Below, piece after piece: positions 1 to 7,900 of a stretch of DNA of 64,000 nucleotides. The stretch's first letter is position 1; the number at the start of each line of letters is the position of its first letter. A program made the position numbers and the translations under genes. Source of the DNA: JABWAJ01 sp038323375 (lineage in GTDB: Bacteria; Bacteroidota; Bacteroidia; Chitinophagales; Saprospiraceae); contig JBBQGV010000023.1 in assembly GCA_038323375.1 (NCBI GenBank), positions 3,534 to 67,533 on the forward strand, given 5' to 3'. The notes under the pieces were generated by a model. The model did no database searches. It saw only the letters and a program-made list of their open reading frames with translations, and was not told the origin of the DNA.

Positions 1-93
1 CTGAGCGATCCAGTGGGTAGCAATAGCCCGCCAACGATAAACATTGGGGTTCAATGCAGGGTGGTATTGTGCCAGAACAATCAACAGTCTCAT
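1..93 (-). CDS. Glycosyltransferase family 4-like protein, N-terminal fragment
   Basis: An open frame reads leftward from an ATG at 91-93 through the window edge without a stop (31 codons). The peptide begins MRLLIVLAQYHPALNPNVY and continues to a Trp-Arg-Ala-Ile-Ala-x-His-Trp segment. A hydrophobic first beta strand, then a Tyr-His-Pro-Ala loop, an Asn-x-Tyr-Arg-Trp segment and a helix is how many GT4-type glycosyltransferases of Bacteroidota begin. These enzymes transfer sugars from nucleotide donors in envelope polysaccharide synthesis. Only the N-terminus is visible, so donor-site residues cannot be checked and the family call rests on about 30 residues. It is separated from the ribosomal block by a hairpin terminator and a MITE. 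Confidence 0.5.
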   Translation of the reverse strand, partial: MRLLIVLAQYHPALNPNVYRWRAIATHWIAQ

Positions 94-277
94 AGTTGGT
101 AGGCAACGTCAAAAAGTGACGCTTTGCTGCGTTTTTGGATGATCTTTTCATCAGCACGGTATGCAATCGGGCATTTGCTAGCATGGAATTCATGCAGGTT
201 AGGGTTGGTCGTACAAAACATGCGAAAGGTTTCCATAGCTGTGGCTCAGGTTTCGTCAGGAACCGCCACAAAATACA

Positions 278-314
278 AAGACCCAACCATTTTTATCAAA
301 AACGGTTGGGTCTT
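278..314. terminator. Hairpin terminator between the ribosomal block and the glycosyltransferase
   Basis: Arms 278-288 and 304-314 are perfectly complementary over 11 bp (AAGACCCAACC / GGTTGGGTCTT). The stem continues inward through TTTTT/AAAAA after one mismatch. T-rich tracts follow on both sides (GTTGTTT rightward, TTTGTATTTTG leftward), so it can stop transcription in either direction. It is probably the terminator of the leftward ribosomal operon; a MITE now lies between it and the rplQ stop codon. Confidence 0.75.
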
Positions 315-334
315 GTTGTTTATTGATCAGGTTA

Positions 335-498
335 GGGGCGCTGAATTAATAAGGGTCGCTTTCTCCGGGCAAGGCATTTTAATTCTAACTGAGGCGGGGG
401 TTCCCGACCTTAGCCATAGCTAAGGGAGGCGGTTTCCCAACGAAGGGTAGGAGCAAAAGGCCTCCTGGAAAAGTAGACAGTTATTATTTCAGCGACCC
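335..498 (+). mobile_element. MITE family 1, copy 1 (164 bp)
   Basis: The segment is flanked by TTA on both sides (332-334 and 499-501). Imperfect terminal inverted repeats read GGGGCGCTGAATTAATAA at the left and, inverted, GGGTCGCTGAAATAATAA at the right. Two further copies occur at 34359-34522 (inverted, also 164 bp) and 62673-62825. There is no coding capacity; short open frames across it are incidental. An internal CCTTAGC-CATA-GCTAAGG palindrome is present. The right end lies four bases from the rplQ stop codon. A 3-bp TNA-type duplication would fit an IS5-related transposase acting in trans, which is inference. Confidence 0.75.
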
Positions 499-505
499 TT
501 AAGCG

Positions 506-1129
506 CTATGCTTCGCCCGCTTCTTTTTTCGGTTCTTCTGTTTCAGCAGGTTCGCCAGCTTCAGCCTCTTCTACTGCAACTTCAGTTTCTGCAACCAACT
601 CATCGGCTTCTTCCAAAACTTCTTCCGCTTCAACAATGGCCTCTTCTACTGCTGCAACGGCAGCCGGAGCTGCAACAACAGCGGCAGTAGCCGATTTAAC
701 ACCACCACCACGACGGCTGCGTTTCTTAGGACCATCTTCTTTGCCAGCCTCTTTACCAGCAGTGTAGATTTCGTTATAATCCACCAGTTCGATCATCGCC
801 ATATCGGCGGCGTCGCCTTTACGGAAACCAGTTTTGAGAATACGGATATAACCGCCCGGACGATCTCCAACTTTCTCCGCAATTGCATCGAACAATTCTT
901 TTACCGATTCTTTGTTCTGCAGGTAGCTGAACACAACGCGCCGGGAATGGGTCGTGTTGCTTCTGGATTTGGTGATCAGCGGCTCAATGAACATGCGCAA
1001 AGCTTTTGCTTTAGCCACTGTCGTGTTGATGCGCTTGTACTTAATCAGCGCATTTGATAAGTTGCGCAACAGCGCATTACGGTGGCTCGCTGTGCGGCCA
1101 AGATGGTTTATTTTTTTACCGTGCCTCAT
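506..1129 (-). CDS. rplQ: 50S ribosomal protein L17
   Basis: L17 binds 23S rRNA near the peptide exit tunnel. The start is ATG at 1129, giving MRHGKKINHLGRTASHRN, the invariant L17 N-terminus; a longer open frame upstream is not conserved. The protein is 207 residues against about 120-130 for minimal L17. The conserved domain ends near residue 120. It is followed by a basic patch (KKRSRRGGG) and then an Ala/Glu/Val-rich acidic tail of roughly 60 residues ending in KKEAGEA. It is the last gene of the alpha operon, downstream of rpoA. Confidence 0.97.
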   Translation of the reverse strand: MRHGKKINHLGRTASHRNALLRNLSNALIKYKRINTTVAKAKALRMFIEPLITKSRSNTTHSRRVVFSYLQNKESVKELFDAIAEKVGDRPGGYIRILKTGFRKGDAADMAMIELVDYNEIYTAGKEAGKEDGPKKRSRRGGGVKSATAAVVAAPAAVAAVEEAIVEAEEVLEEADELVAETEVAVEEAEAGEPAETEEPKKEAGEA

Positions 1130-1300
1130 GGTACAACGATAGATTTGACTTCGCAACACGTCACATCGGGCATGCTTGTTTAAGCATTCAGCAGTAGGCC
1201 GCTGGTTCACCGAAGGTCGTTATTGCAGGTTTGATAAAATCATGCCGGACTACGAAATGCGTTCATTCCGCTATCCTGACAGCCTACTCTATGCTGACAA

Positions 1301-2299
1301 TTATTCTTCGTCCAACTTGTACTTGGAGAGATCCATTCCAAAAGTAAGACCTTTCTCCTGCAGCAACTCTTCGATTTCCACCAAGGATTTTTTACCGAAG
1401 TTGCGGAACTTCAGCAGCTCGTGCGTGTCGTATTTAACCAACTCCGACAAGGTATTGATTTTGGCTGCCTTGAGGCAGTTGTATGCGCGAACCGAGAGGT
1501 CGAGATCTTCGAGTGAAGTTTTCAGCAGCTTACGCATGTGGAGGATATGCTCATCCACAATTGTGTCTTCGCGGCTGGAAGCATCATCGAAGGTAATATT
1601 TTCATCCGTGATCAGCATCAGGTGCTGAATCAGGATACGCGAAGCGTCGCGGATTGCATCTTCCGGGTGGATGGTGCCGTCCGTTTTGACGTCAATCGTC
1701 AGTTTTTCGTAGTCGGTACGTTGTCCAACGCGCGTGTTTTCGATGCGGTAAGCCACATTTTTGATCGGCGTGTAGATGGCGTCAACCGGGATAACCCCGA
1801 TGGGTGCATCTTTCGGCAGGTTCTCTTCTGCGGGAACATAACCGCGGCCTTTTGTAACCGTGAGTTCTATTTCGAGGCTGGTACCTGGTTCCATTGTGCA
1901 GAGCACCAGTTCCGGGTTCATGACCTTGAATACATTTGTATGGTCTTCAATGTCACCTGCGCGAAATTCTTCCTTTCCAGTGATGGTAAGGTAGATTTTT
2001 TCGTTGCTGATGTTTTCGTTGGACATCATCAGCTTGAGGCGCACTTGCTTAAGGTTGAGCACGATATCAACTACGTCTTCGGCTACGCCGGGGATGGTAG
2101 CGAATTCGTGTTCTACCCCTGCAATTCGAACCGCAGAGATGGCGAATCCTTCTAAGGAAGAAAGCAGCACCCGACGCAGCGAATTGCCGACAGTTTGGCC
2201 GAAGCCAGGTTCGAGGGGTTTGAATTCAAAGGTTCCTTCAAAATCGTTTGCTTTTTGCATGACGATTTTGTCCGGCTTCTGAAAATTAAGTATACTCAT
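1301..2299 (-). CDS. rpoA: DNA-directed RNA polymerase subunit alpha
   Basis: This 332-residue protein is full length. The N-terminal domain (about 1-235) has the dimerisation signature with NSLRRVLLSSLEG near residue 40 and drives core enzyme assembly. A linker leads to the C-terminal domain (about 255-325) with the helix-hairpin-helix CLKAAKINTLSELVKY and LRNFGKKSLVEI-type segments that contact upstream DNA and activators. Start MSILNFQKPDKI matches Bacteroidota alpha subunits. It sits between rpsD and rplQ, the standard alpha-operon position. Confidence 0.98.
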   Translation of the reverse strand: MSILNFQKPDKIVMQKANDFEGTFEFKPLEPGFGQTVGNSLRRVLLSSLEGFAISAVRIAGVEHEFATIPGVAEDVVDIVLNLKQVRLKLMMSNENISNEKIYLTITGKEEFRAGDIEDHTNVFKVMNPELVLCTMEPGTSLEIELTVTKGRGYVPAEENLPKDAPIGVIPVDAIYTPIKNVAYRIENTRVGQRTDYEKLTIDVKTDGTIHPEDAIRDASRILIQHLMLITDENITFDDASSREDTIVDEHILHMRKLLKTSLEDLDLSVRAYNCLKAAKINTLSELVKYDTHELLKFRNFGKKSLVEIEELLQEKGLTFGMDLSKYKLDEE

Positions 2300-2388
2300 A
2301 GAATACTGTCTTTGGAGAGGATATAGCGGTTAAAAAGCGAAATGACTTTGGCCGGGATGCGCTCCCAGCCAAAGTCTCACGACGAATA

Positions 2389-2997
2389 TTACTTGGAATA
2401 TAATTCGACGATCAACTGCTCGTTGATCTTCTCCGGTATTTGCTCTCTCTCCGGGTAGCTCAGGAAAATCCCCTGAAGTTTGTCCGGGTTGTATTCCAAC
2501 CACGTGTGTTTTCTTGCTTCTGCTTTGCCATCCGAGTCTTTGATAATTTCCAAAGTCTGGGATTTCCCACGCACCTGAATGGTATCGCCGGGGCGAAGCA
2601 AGTGAGAAGGAATGTTGGTGATCACGCCGTTCACGGTGATATGGCGGTGAGAAACCAGCTGGCGAGCGCCACGGCGCGTTGGGGAAAGCCCCAGGCGGTA
2701 TACCGTGTTGTCTAACCTTGACTCCAGCAATTGCAGCAATACTGCGCCGGTGACGCCTTTTTTGCTGCTTGCTTTGTCAAAAAGTTTACGGAACTGGCGC
2801 TCAAGAACGCCGTACGTATATTTAGCCTTCTGCTTCTCCATCAACTGGAGGGCATAATCTGAACGCTGCTTGCGCTTTTTGGTTAAGCCATGCTGACCCG
2901 GAGGATACTTACGCTTCTCGAAAGCACGGTCGAATCCAAAAATAGGTTCGCCAAAAGCTCTGGCTTTCTTCGTTATCGGGCCGATGTATCTTGCCAT
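2389..2997 (-). CDS. rpsD: 30S ribosomal protein S4
   Basis: S4 (202 residues) nucleates 30S assembly on the 5' domain of 16S rRNA. The MARYIGPITKKARAFGEPI start is typical. The S4 RNA-binding domain lies around residues 90-155 (SRLDNTVYRLGLSPTRRGAR, then QLVSHRHITVNG). There is no N-terminal Cys cluster, so this is the zinc-free form. In many bacteria S4 is the translational repressor of this operon; no S4-binding pseudoknot could be recognised by eye here. Confidence 0.98.
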   Translation of the reverse strand: MARYIGPITKKARAFGEPIFGFDRAFEKRKYPPGQHGLTKKRKQRSDYALQLMEKQKAKYTYGVLERQFRKLFDKASSKKGVTGAVLLQLLESRLDNTVYRLGLSPTRRGARQLVSHRHITVNGVITNIPSHLLRPGDTIQVRGKSQTLEIIKDSDGKAEARKHTWLEYNPDKLQGIFLSYPEREQIPEKINEQLIVELYSK

Positions 2998-3041
2998 TGT
3001 TAGTCGTTGAATATTTCTGAATAATGGTTGTCGCGCACCGT

Positions 3042-3434
3042 TTATACCCTTCTGCGCTTGGGTGGACGGCAGCCATTGTGTGGCATAGGCGTAACATCCT
3101 GAATCTTGGTCACTTTAATCCCGGAGCCGTCAATGGCACGGATAGCCGCTTCCCTTCCCGAACCCGGGCCTTTCACCAGAACTTCTGCGGTGCGCATGCC
3201 AGCTTCGTAAGCAGCACGGGCAGCATCGTTGGCGGCAACCTGAGCAGCGTAAGGCGTATTTTTCTTGGAACCTTTGAAACCGGCTTTACCGGCAGAAGCC
3301 CAGGAAATAACGTCACCTTTCTTGTTGGTAATGGAAACAATGATGTTATTGAAAGTTGCCTGAATGTGGGCATAGCCTTCAACATCAATTTTAACTTTCC
3401 GTTTTTTTACTTTTTTTACCGTTGACTTTGCCAT
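3042..3434 (-). CDS. rpsK: 30S ribosomal protein S11
   Basis: S11 (130 residues) forms the platform of the 30S subunit and lines the mRNA exit. After a Lys-rich N-terminus (MAKSTVKKVKKRKVKID) come the conserved HIQATFNNIIVSITNKKGDVI strand-turn and the C-terminal DVTPMPHNGCRPPKRRRV, diagnostic of S11. It lies between rpsM and rpsD with gaps under 50 bp. Confidence 0.98.
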   Translation of the reverse strand: MAKSTVKKVKKRKVKIDVEGYAHIQATFNNIIVSITNKKGDVISWASAGKAGFKGSKKNTPYAAQVAANDAARAAYEAGMRTAEVLVKGPGSGREAAIRAIDGSGIKVTKIQDVTPMPHNGCRPPKRRRV

Positions 3435-3480
3435 TAGTATGGAAACAATTTGAAAAGTTTAACATTAAGCAGCAAGCAAA

Positions 3481-3858
3481 TTACTTGGTTGCTTTCTTTT
3501 TGTTGGCAACCGTTTTCCGGCGGCCTTTACGAGTCCGTGCATTGGTTCGCGTTCTTTGTCCACGAACTGGTAATCCTTTCCGATGGCGCAAACCGCGATA
3601 GCAGGCGATGTCCATGAGGCGCTTGATGCTCAATTGAACCTCAGAGCGCAATTCACCTTCTACCTTAAAATCGTTGTTAACAATGCGGGAAATTTCGCGA
3701 ATGTTCTCATCAGTCCAATCCTGGACTTTGGTATGTTCGCTTACTTCTGCTTTCTGCAGAATTTCGTGCGCTCTTGAACGTCCAACCCCGTAGATATACG
3801 TCAGGCCGATAACGCCTCTTTTGTTCCTTGGTAAATCAATGCCTGCTATACGAGCCAT
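3481..3858 (-). CDS. rpsM: 30S ribosomal protein S13
   Basis: S13 (125 residues) sits in the 30S head and contacts L5 and tRNA. It begins MARIAGIDLPRNKRGVIGLT, carries the helix-two-turn-helix segment YIYGVGRSRAHEIL, and ends with the basic GLPVRGQRTRTNARTRKGRR tail. Length and order are standard. It starts about 60 bp downstream of the rpmJ stop. Confidence 0.98.
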   Translation of the reverse strand: MARIAGIDLPRNKRGVIGLTYIYGVGRSRAHEILQKAEVSEHTKVQDWTDENIREISRIVNNDFKVEGELRSEVQLSIKRLMDIACYRGLRHRKGLPVRGQRTRTNARTRKGRRKTVANKKKATK

Positions 3859-3916
3859 CTGATGTAATTGTTTTTACACTGGCGCACCAATGTACTTGAT
3901 TTTCAAACAGATAAAA

Positions 3917-4033
3917 TCAACCCTGCCGTTGCTTGAACTTAGGATTTTTCTTATTGATGATGTAAAGTTTTCCTTTCCTTTTGACAATCTTGCACTCTGT
4001 CGAACGCTTCTTGATGGACGGTTTGACTTTCAT
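3917..4033 (-). CDS. rpmJ: 50S ribosomal protein L36, zinc-free type
   Basis: This short gene encodes 38 residues from ATG at 4033: MKVKPSIKKRSTECKIVKRK and onward to NPKFKQRQG. Length and ends match L36 exactly. The zinc-ribbon ligands are mostly lost: position 11 is Ser, position 27 Asn and position 33 Phe, leaving only Cys14. It is therefore the C-minus form that does not bind zinc, as usual in Bacteroidota. It sits between infA and rpsM. Confidence 0.96.
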   Translation of the reverse strand: MKVKPSIKKRSTECKIVKRKGKLYIINKKNPKFKQRQG

Positions 4034-4044
4034 GGTTCAATGTT

Positions 4045-4263
4045 TTACTTGTACCTGTAAATGATCCTGCCTCTGCTCAAGTCATACGGTGACATCTCCA
4101 CAGAAACCTTGTCGCCCGGCAGAATGCGGATGTAATTCATGCGCATTTTACCAGATATTGTCGCGGTGATCTGGTGGTCGTTTTCTAAACGAACCCGGAA
4201 CATCGCGTTGGATAGGGCTTCTTCGATGATGCCGTCTTGCTTAATCAGATTCTTTTTTGCCAT
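4045..4263 (-). CDS. infA: Translation initiation factor IF-1
   Basis: IF-1 (72 residues) is a single OB-fold protein that occupies the A site during initiation. The start is ATG at 4263 (MAKKNLIKQDGIIEEALSNA). A longer in-frame start at 4284 would overlap the -7 promoter box at 4282-4289, so it is rejected. The RNA-binding strand GKMRMNYIRILPGDKVSVE and the end SRGRIIYRYK are diagnostic. It is separated from map by 111 bp containing its own promoter box. Confidence 0.97.
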   Translation of the reverse strand: MAKKNLIKQDGIIEEALSNAMFRVRLENDHQITATISGKMRMNYIRILPGDKVSVEMSPYDLSRGRIIYRYK

Positions 4264-4281
4264 ATTTCCGAATTCGGAGTG

Positions 4282-4289
4282 CAAAGATA
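4282..4289 (-). promoter_or_regulatory. Internal promoter -7 box upstream of infA
   Basis: Read leftward the bases are TATCTTTG, a perfect match to the Bacteroidota -7 consensus TAnnTTTG. It lies 19 bp before the infA ATG. No clear TTTG is found at the usual upstream spacing, so the -33 element is weak. It suggests that infA-rpmJ-rpsM-rpsK-rpsD-rpoA-rplQ can be transcribed independently of the S10-spc part. Confidence 0.6.
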
Positions 4290-4374
4290 CTAAGAACCCT
4301 CAAAATTATATCTTGTTTAAGAAAAAATTTTGAAGTTCCTATTTTACCCGGCACCCCAGGATACTTTTGTGCTT

Positions 4375-5175
4375 CTAAACTGCTTGAACATTCGGGTTTT
4401 GCAGAATCGCTGCTTCTACCCCCGTATGGTCTGACAAAACATCGGCTTTGTCTTTTCGAATCGCTACCGAGTGCTCAAAATGAGCAGAAGGTTTTTTGTC
4501 TTTGGTAAGCACCGTCCAGCCGTCTCTGGCTGTTTTGACGTCTTTTTTACCTAAGTTGATCATCGGCTCAATGGCGATCACTAACCCTTCTTTCAAAATC
4601 GGGCCGGAGCCGCGCTTGCCGTAATTAGGCACCTCAGGGGCTTCGTGCAGGTTATGACCGACGCCATGCCCTACCAATTCCCGAACGATTCCGTAGCGAT
4701 GTTCTCTTTCAGCGTATTGCTGGATGGCGAAACTGATGTCTCCCAATCGCTTTCCGGCAACGGCCTGTTCTATGCCTTTATAGAGAGACTGGCGTGTTAT
4801 TTTCAATAACTGCATCACCTCTTTATCCACTTCACCTAGTGCGAAAGTATAGGCTGCGTCGCCATGAAAGTCGTTTAAAAAAACGCCACAATCTACTGAG
4901 ACTACATCTCCGTCTTTGAATACCTGCTCTTTAGTAGGAATTCCGTGTACGACACATTCGTTGACGGAAACACAAAGCGTTGCGGGGAATCCATTGTATC
5001 CTTTAAAAGAAGGGACACCACCGTGGTCGCGAATTAACGTTTCCGCTGCTCTGTCAATATCAGCCCCTGTAATACCGGGCTTGATCATTTCGCCAACTAA
5101 AGCCAATACTTTAGACACAACCAGATTACTCTGGCGGATTAGCTCAATTTCTTCATCCGTCTTATAAAAAATCAT
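4375..5175 (-). CDS. map: Methionine aminopeptidase, type I
   Basis: This enzyme removes N-terminal Met from nascent proteins using two metal ions. The ATG at 5175 gives MIFYKTDEEIELIRQSN (266 residues); a GTG six bases upstream is possible but less likely. The pita-bread fold is complete: metal ligands appear as SVDCGVFLNDFHGDAAYTF (two Asp), GHGVGHNLHEAP (His) and AIEPMI (Glu), with the last Glu near the C-terminus in HFEHSVAI. It follows secY by about 20 bp, the common secY-map arrangement. Confidence 0.97.
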   Translation of the reverse strand: MIFYKTDEEIELIRQSNLVVSKVLALVGEMIKPGITGADIDRAAETLIRDHGGVPSFKGYNGFPATLCVSVNECVVHGIPTKEQVFKDGDVVSVDCGVFLNDFHGDAAYTFALGEVDKEVMQLLKITRQSLYKGIEQAVAGKRLGDISFAIQQYAEREHRYGIVRELVGHGVGHNLHEAPEVPNYGKRGSGPILKEGLVIAIEPMINLGKKDVKTARDGWTVLTKDKKPSAHFEHSVAIRKDKADVLSDHTGVEAAILQNPNVQAV

Positions 5176-5196
5176 GCCCACAGTTGTGCGCTTTTA

Positions 5197-6555
5197 TTAC
5201 ATGTTAGCGCCAATCTGGATTCCTTTTCCACTTCTTCCCTGTATGTGGCCGGACTTTACCAGACCATCGTAGCGGCGCATCAGCAAGTGGCTTTCAATTT
5301 GCTGGAGGGTATCCAGCATAACGCCTACTAGGATGAGCAGCGAAGTACCGCCAAAGAACAGAGCAAAGCTTGGTTCTACCCCAAAAGCAACCACAACAGC
5401 GGGGAAAATTGCGATCAGACCCAGGAAAACCGAACCCGGCAGTGTAATGCGGGTCGTAACGGAGTCAATGAATTCTTCCGTAGGTTTACCCGGTTTCACA
5501 CCCGGAATGAATGCATTCTGGCGCTTCAGGTATTCTGAATATTGCTGCGGATTCACCAGCAGCGCGGTATAAACGTATGTGAACAACACGATAAGGATGA
5601 AGTAAAGAACGTTGTACGGTACTGAAGTGAATTCCGTCAAGGGTTGAAGCCATGAGCTGGTGGTTTCCCCACCAACAGCTTGAGAAACCGAAAAAGGCAG
5701 GAACATCAAAGCCTGGGCGAAGATGATCGGCATTACCCCCGCAGAGTTCAATTTCAGCGGAATATAATCCCTTGCGCCCGCAGCAGGAACACTGCCTGTG
5801 CCCCGGCCAACCATTCTTTTTGCAAACTGGATCGGTATTCTGCGAACACCCTGAACAATTAGAATTGTTGCCATGATGACTGCAAAGAGCAGTACGATTT
5901 CTATAATGAACACCGGTCCGAAAGAACGCTTGGTAGATTCGGCGATAAAAGATTGCGGCAATGTGTTGATGATACCGGCAGTGATCAGCAGCGATACGCC
6001 GTTGCCAATTCCGCGGTCGGTGATGCGCTCACCCAGCCACATCGAAAATACAGTTCCGGTTGCCAACACAATGATATTGGTTACCCAGAAAAGACCTTCC
6101 GAAATATTGGGCGAAACGGCGTCCATGTTTTTGACATAAAGCAGATACGTTCCGCCTTGTACCAAAGTAATGGCTACAGTAAGCAAGCGGGTAATCTGGT
6201 TCAGTTTTCTTCGTCCCGATTCACCTTCGCGCTGTTGCAGGCGCTGGAAGTAAGGAACGGCGAAGCCCAAAAGCTGAACAATGATGGAGGCCGTAATATA
6301 CGGCATGATTCCCAAAGCCAGGATGGAGGCGTTGCTAAAAGCACCGCCGGTGAAACTATTGATCAAGCCCAGCAAATCCTGAGCATTTCCACCCTGACCA
6401 CCGGATGCCCTTTTCAGGACTTCAGGCACGGCGCCCGGCAATACAATAAAGGAGCCAAGGCGGTATACAAAAAGTAGAAGTAAGGTGAAGAGGATGCGAT
6501 TCCTCAATTCCTTGATCTTCCAGATATTCTTTATGGTGGTAATAAACCTTTTCAT
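5197..6555 (-). CDS. secY: Protein translocase subunit SecY
   Basis: SecY (452 residues) is the channel of the Sec translocon in the inner membrane. About ten hydrophobic segments are visible. The first follows the basic MKRFITTIKNIWKIKELRNR. The plug/TM2 region reads LALGIMPYITASIIVQLL and the C5 cytoplasmic loop contains RRIPIQFAKRMVGRG, both hallmark motifs. The C-terminus ends with RSGKGIQIGANM. It lies between rplO and map. Confidence 0.98.
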   Translation of the reverse strand: MKRFITTIKNIWKIKELRNRILFTLLLLFVYRLGSFIVLPGAVPEVLKRASGGQGGNAQDLLGLINSFTGGAFSNASILALGIMPYITASIIVQLLGFAVPYFQRLQQREGESGRRKLNQITRLLTVAITLVQGGTYLLYVKNMDAVSPNISEGLFWVTNIIVLATGTVFSMWLGERITDRGIGNGVSLLITAGIINTLPQSFIAESTKRSFGPVFIIEIVLLFAVIMATILIVQGVRRIPIQFAKRMVGRGTGSVPAAGARDYIPLKLNSAGVMPIIFAQALMFLPFSVSQAVGGETTSSWLQPLTEFTSVPYNVLYFILIVLFTYVYTALLVNPQQYSEYLKRQNAFIPGVKPGKPTEEFIDSVTTRITLPGSVFLGLIAIFPAVVVAFGVEPSFALFFGGTSLLILVGVMLDTLQQIESHLLMRRYDGLVKSGHIQGRSGKGIQIGANM

Positions 6556-6564
6556 CGTTGTGGT

Positions 6565-7011
6565 TTATACGAGTTGAACACTTCCGCCGACTTGCTCGAT
6601 GGCTTCTTTTGCGGTGCCGGAAATAGCATGAGCGCTAACGCTCAGTTTTGCCTTTAACTCACCGTGGGCCAGCACTTTGATTTTATCGCCTTTGCCGACG
6701 ATTCCATGCTCAACCAATACCTCGGGTGTGATGGCGCTTAAGTTGTATTTGTCCGCTACTTCCTGGAGTCTTGCCAGGTTGAACGGAACATAAACCAAAC
6801 GATTCGGACGTTTGAACCCAACTTTTGGCAAACGCATTTGCAGCGGCATCTGACCACCTTCAAAATGACGTTTCTCCTTTGCGCCCGAACGGGAACCATC
6901 CCCTTTGTGACCACGCGTAGAAGTGCCGCCATGGCCTGACCCCTGGCCTCTGCCGATGCGCTTTCTCTTCTTTACTGATCCCGGAGCCGGCGTTAAACGA
7001 TGCAGTTCCAT
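6565..7011 (-). CDS. rplO: 50S ribosomal protein L15
   Basis: L15 (148 residues) is a late-assembly protein of the large subunit. The N-terminal third is the characteristic Gly/Arg/Lys-rich extension (KKRKRIGRGQGSGHGGTSTR), followed by a globular domain ending AKEAIEQVGGSVQLV. Only 9 bp separate its stop from the secY start, consistent with cotranscription. Confidence 0.97.
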   Translation of the reverse strand: MELHRLTPAPGSVKKRKRIGRGQGSGHGGTSTRGHKGDGSRSGAKEKRHFEGGQMPLQMRLPKVGFKRPNRLVYVPFNLARLQEVADKYNLSAITPEVLVEHGIVGKGDKIKVLAHGELKAKLSVSAHAISGTAKEAIEQVGGSVQLV

Positions 7012-7071
7012 TATGCTTGAATATTTTATTGCTGTAACAATAATTTGAATTTACAGGAGGAAAATACCTCC

Positions 7072-7257
7072 TTAGCCTTCAGCCTGTTCCACTTTCACTA
7101 AGTGGGCGACTTTATTGACCATACCCACAATTTGCGGGGTGGCTTCATGAACAACCGACTGGCTGACTTTGCGCAAGCCGAGCGCCTTGACGGTAGCTTT
7201 TTGCCGCTTCGAGCGATCAATGATGCTCTTAACTTGCGTAATTTTAATCTTACCCAT
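7072..7257 (-). CDS. rpmD: 50S ribosomal protein L30
   Basis: L30 has 61 residues from ATG at 7257 (MGKIKITQVKSIIDRSKRQK). The conserved core is KATVKALGLRKVSQSVVHEA followed by a helix (IVGMVNKVAHLVKVEQ). An open frame continues far upstream but overlaps rpsE and is not L30-like. It lies between rpsE and rplO. Confidence 0.97.
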   Translation of the reverse strand: MGKIKITQVKSIIDRSKRQKATVKALGLRKVSQSVVHEATPQIVGMVNKVAHLVKVEQAEG

Positions 7258-7297
7258 CGCCTTGAGTTTGTGCATGAACCGGAGTCCGTGCGAATGA

Positions 7298-7879
7298 TTA
7301 TCCGTTGAACAACTTCTCCATAGAAATATTGCGCTGGCGCGATACTTCCATCGGGCTGCGCAATTTTGCCAAAGCATCAATCGTCGCTTTCACGACGTTG
7401 TGCGGGTTAGACGATCCCTGCGATTTTGCCAAAACGTTGTGTACGCCGGCAATTTCCAGCACAGCGCGCATGGCACCACCTGCAATTACGCCCGTACCGT
7501 CAGCAGCTGGCTTAATCAGCACCTTACCGGCACCGTATTTACCTTTTTGCTCGTGTGGTATCGTTCCTTTGTGCAGCGGAACTTTAACCAAGTTTTTCTT
7601 GGCATCGCCGATGGCTTTGGCAATAGACTCAGAAACGTCCCTCGCTTTACCCAGGCCATGTCCAACTGTTCCTTTACCGTCGCCAACCACAACAATGGCT
7701 GCAAAGCTAAAAGTTCTACCCCCCTTGGTCACTTTGGCAACGCGGTTGAGCGCCACCAATTTTTCCTTGAGATCTGACTCAGCCGGTTTTATCCGGTCGT
7801 TATTTTTGTTATCACCGCCACCCCGACCTTGACGTTCGGAGTTGTTGTTGTTATTGGCGGAGGAATTTCTTTTTGCCAT
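7298..7879 (-). CDS. rpsE: 30S ribosomal protein S5
   Basis: S5 (193 residues) contributes to decoding fidelity and mRNA unwinding. The double-stranded RNA-binding domain starts at LKEKLVALNRVAKVTKGGRT and continues with the VVVGDGKGTVGHGLGKA loop. The second domain includes GAGKVLIKPAADGTGVIAGG. The N-terminus carries an Asn/Gly-rich extension (ANNNNNSERQGRGGGDNKNN) of about 30 residues absent from minimal S5. It lies between rplR and rpmD. Confidence 0.97.
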   Translation of the reverse strand: MAKRNSSANNNNNSERQGRGGGDNKNNDRIKPAESDLKEKLVALNRVAKVTKGGRTFSFAAIVVVGDGKGTVGHGLGKARDVSESIAKAIGDAKKNLVKVPLHKGTIPHEQKGKYGAGKVLIKPAADGTGVIAGGAMRAVLEIAGVHNVLAKSQGSSNPHNVVKATIDALAKLRSPMEVSRQRNISMEKLFNG

Positions 7880-7900
7880 CCTGTTGAATTATTAGAGAGG

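Noticed and set aside
124..423. Open frame of 99 codons before the ribosomal block
   Set aside because: Its last third reads through MITE copy 1, and the same peptide segment appears in the frame across copy 3. The rest shows no protein-like pattern and includes a terminator hairpin.
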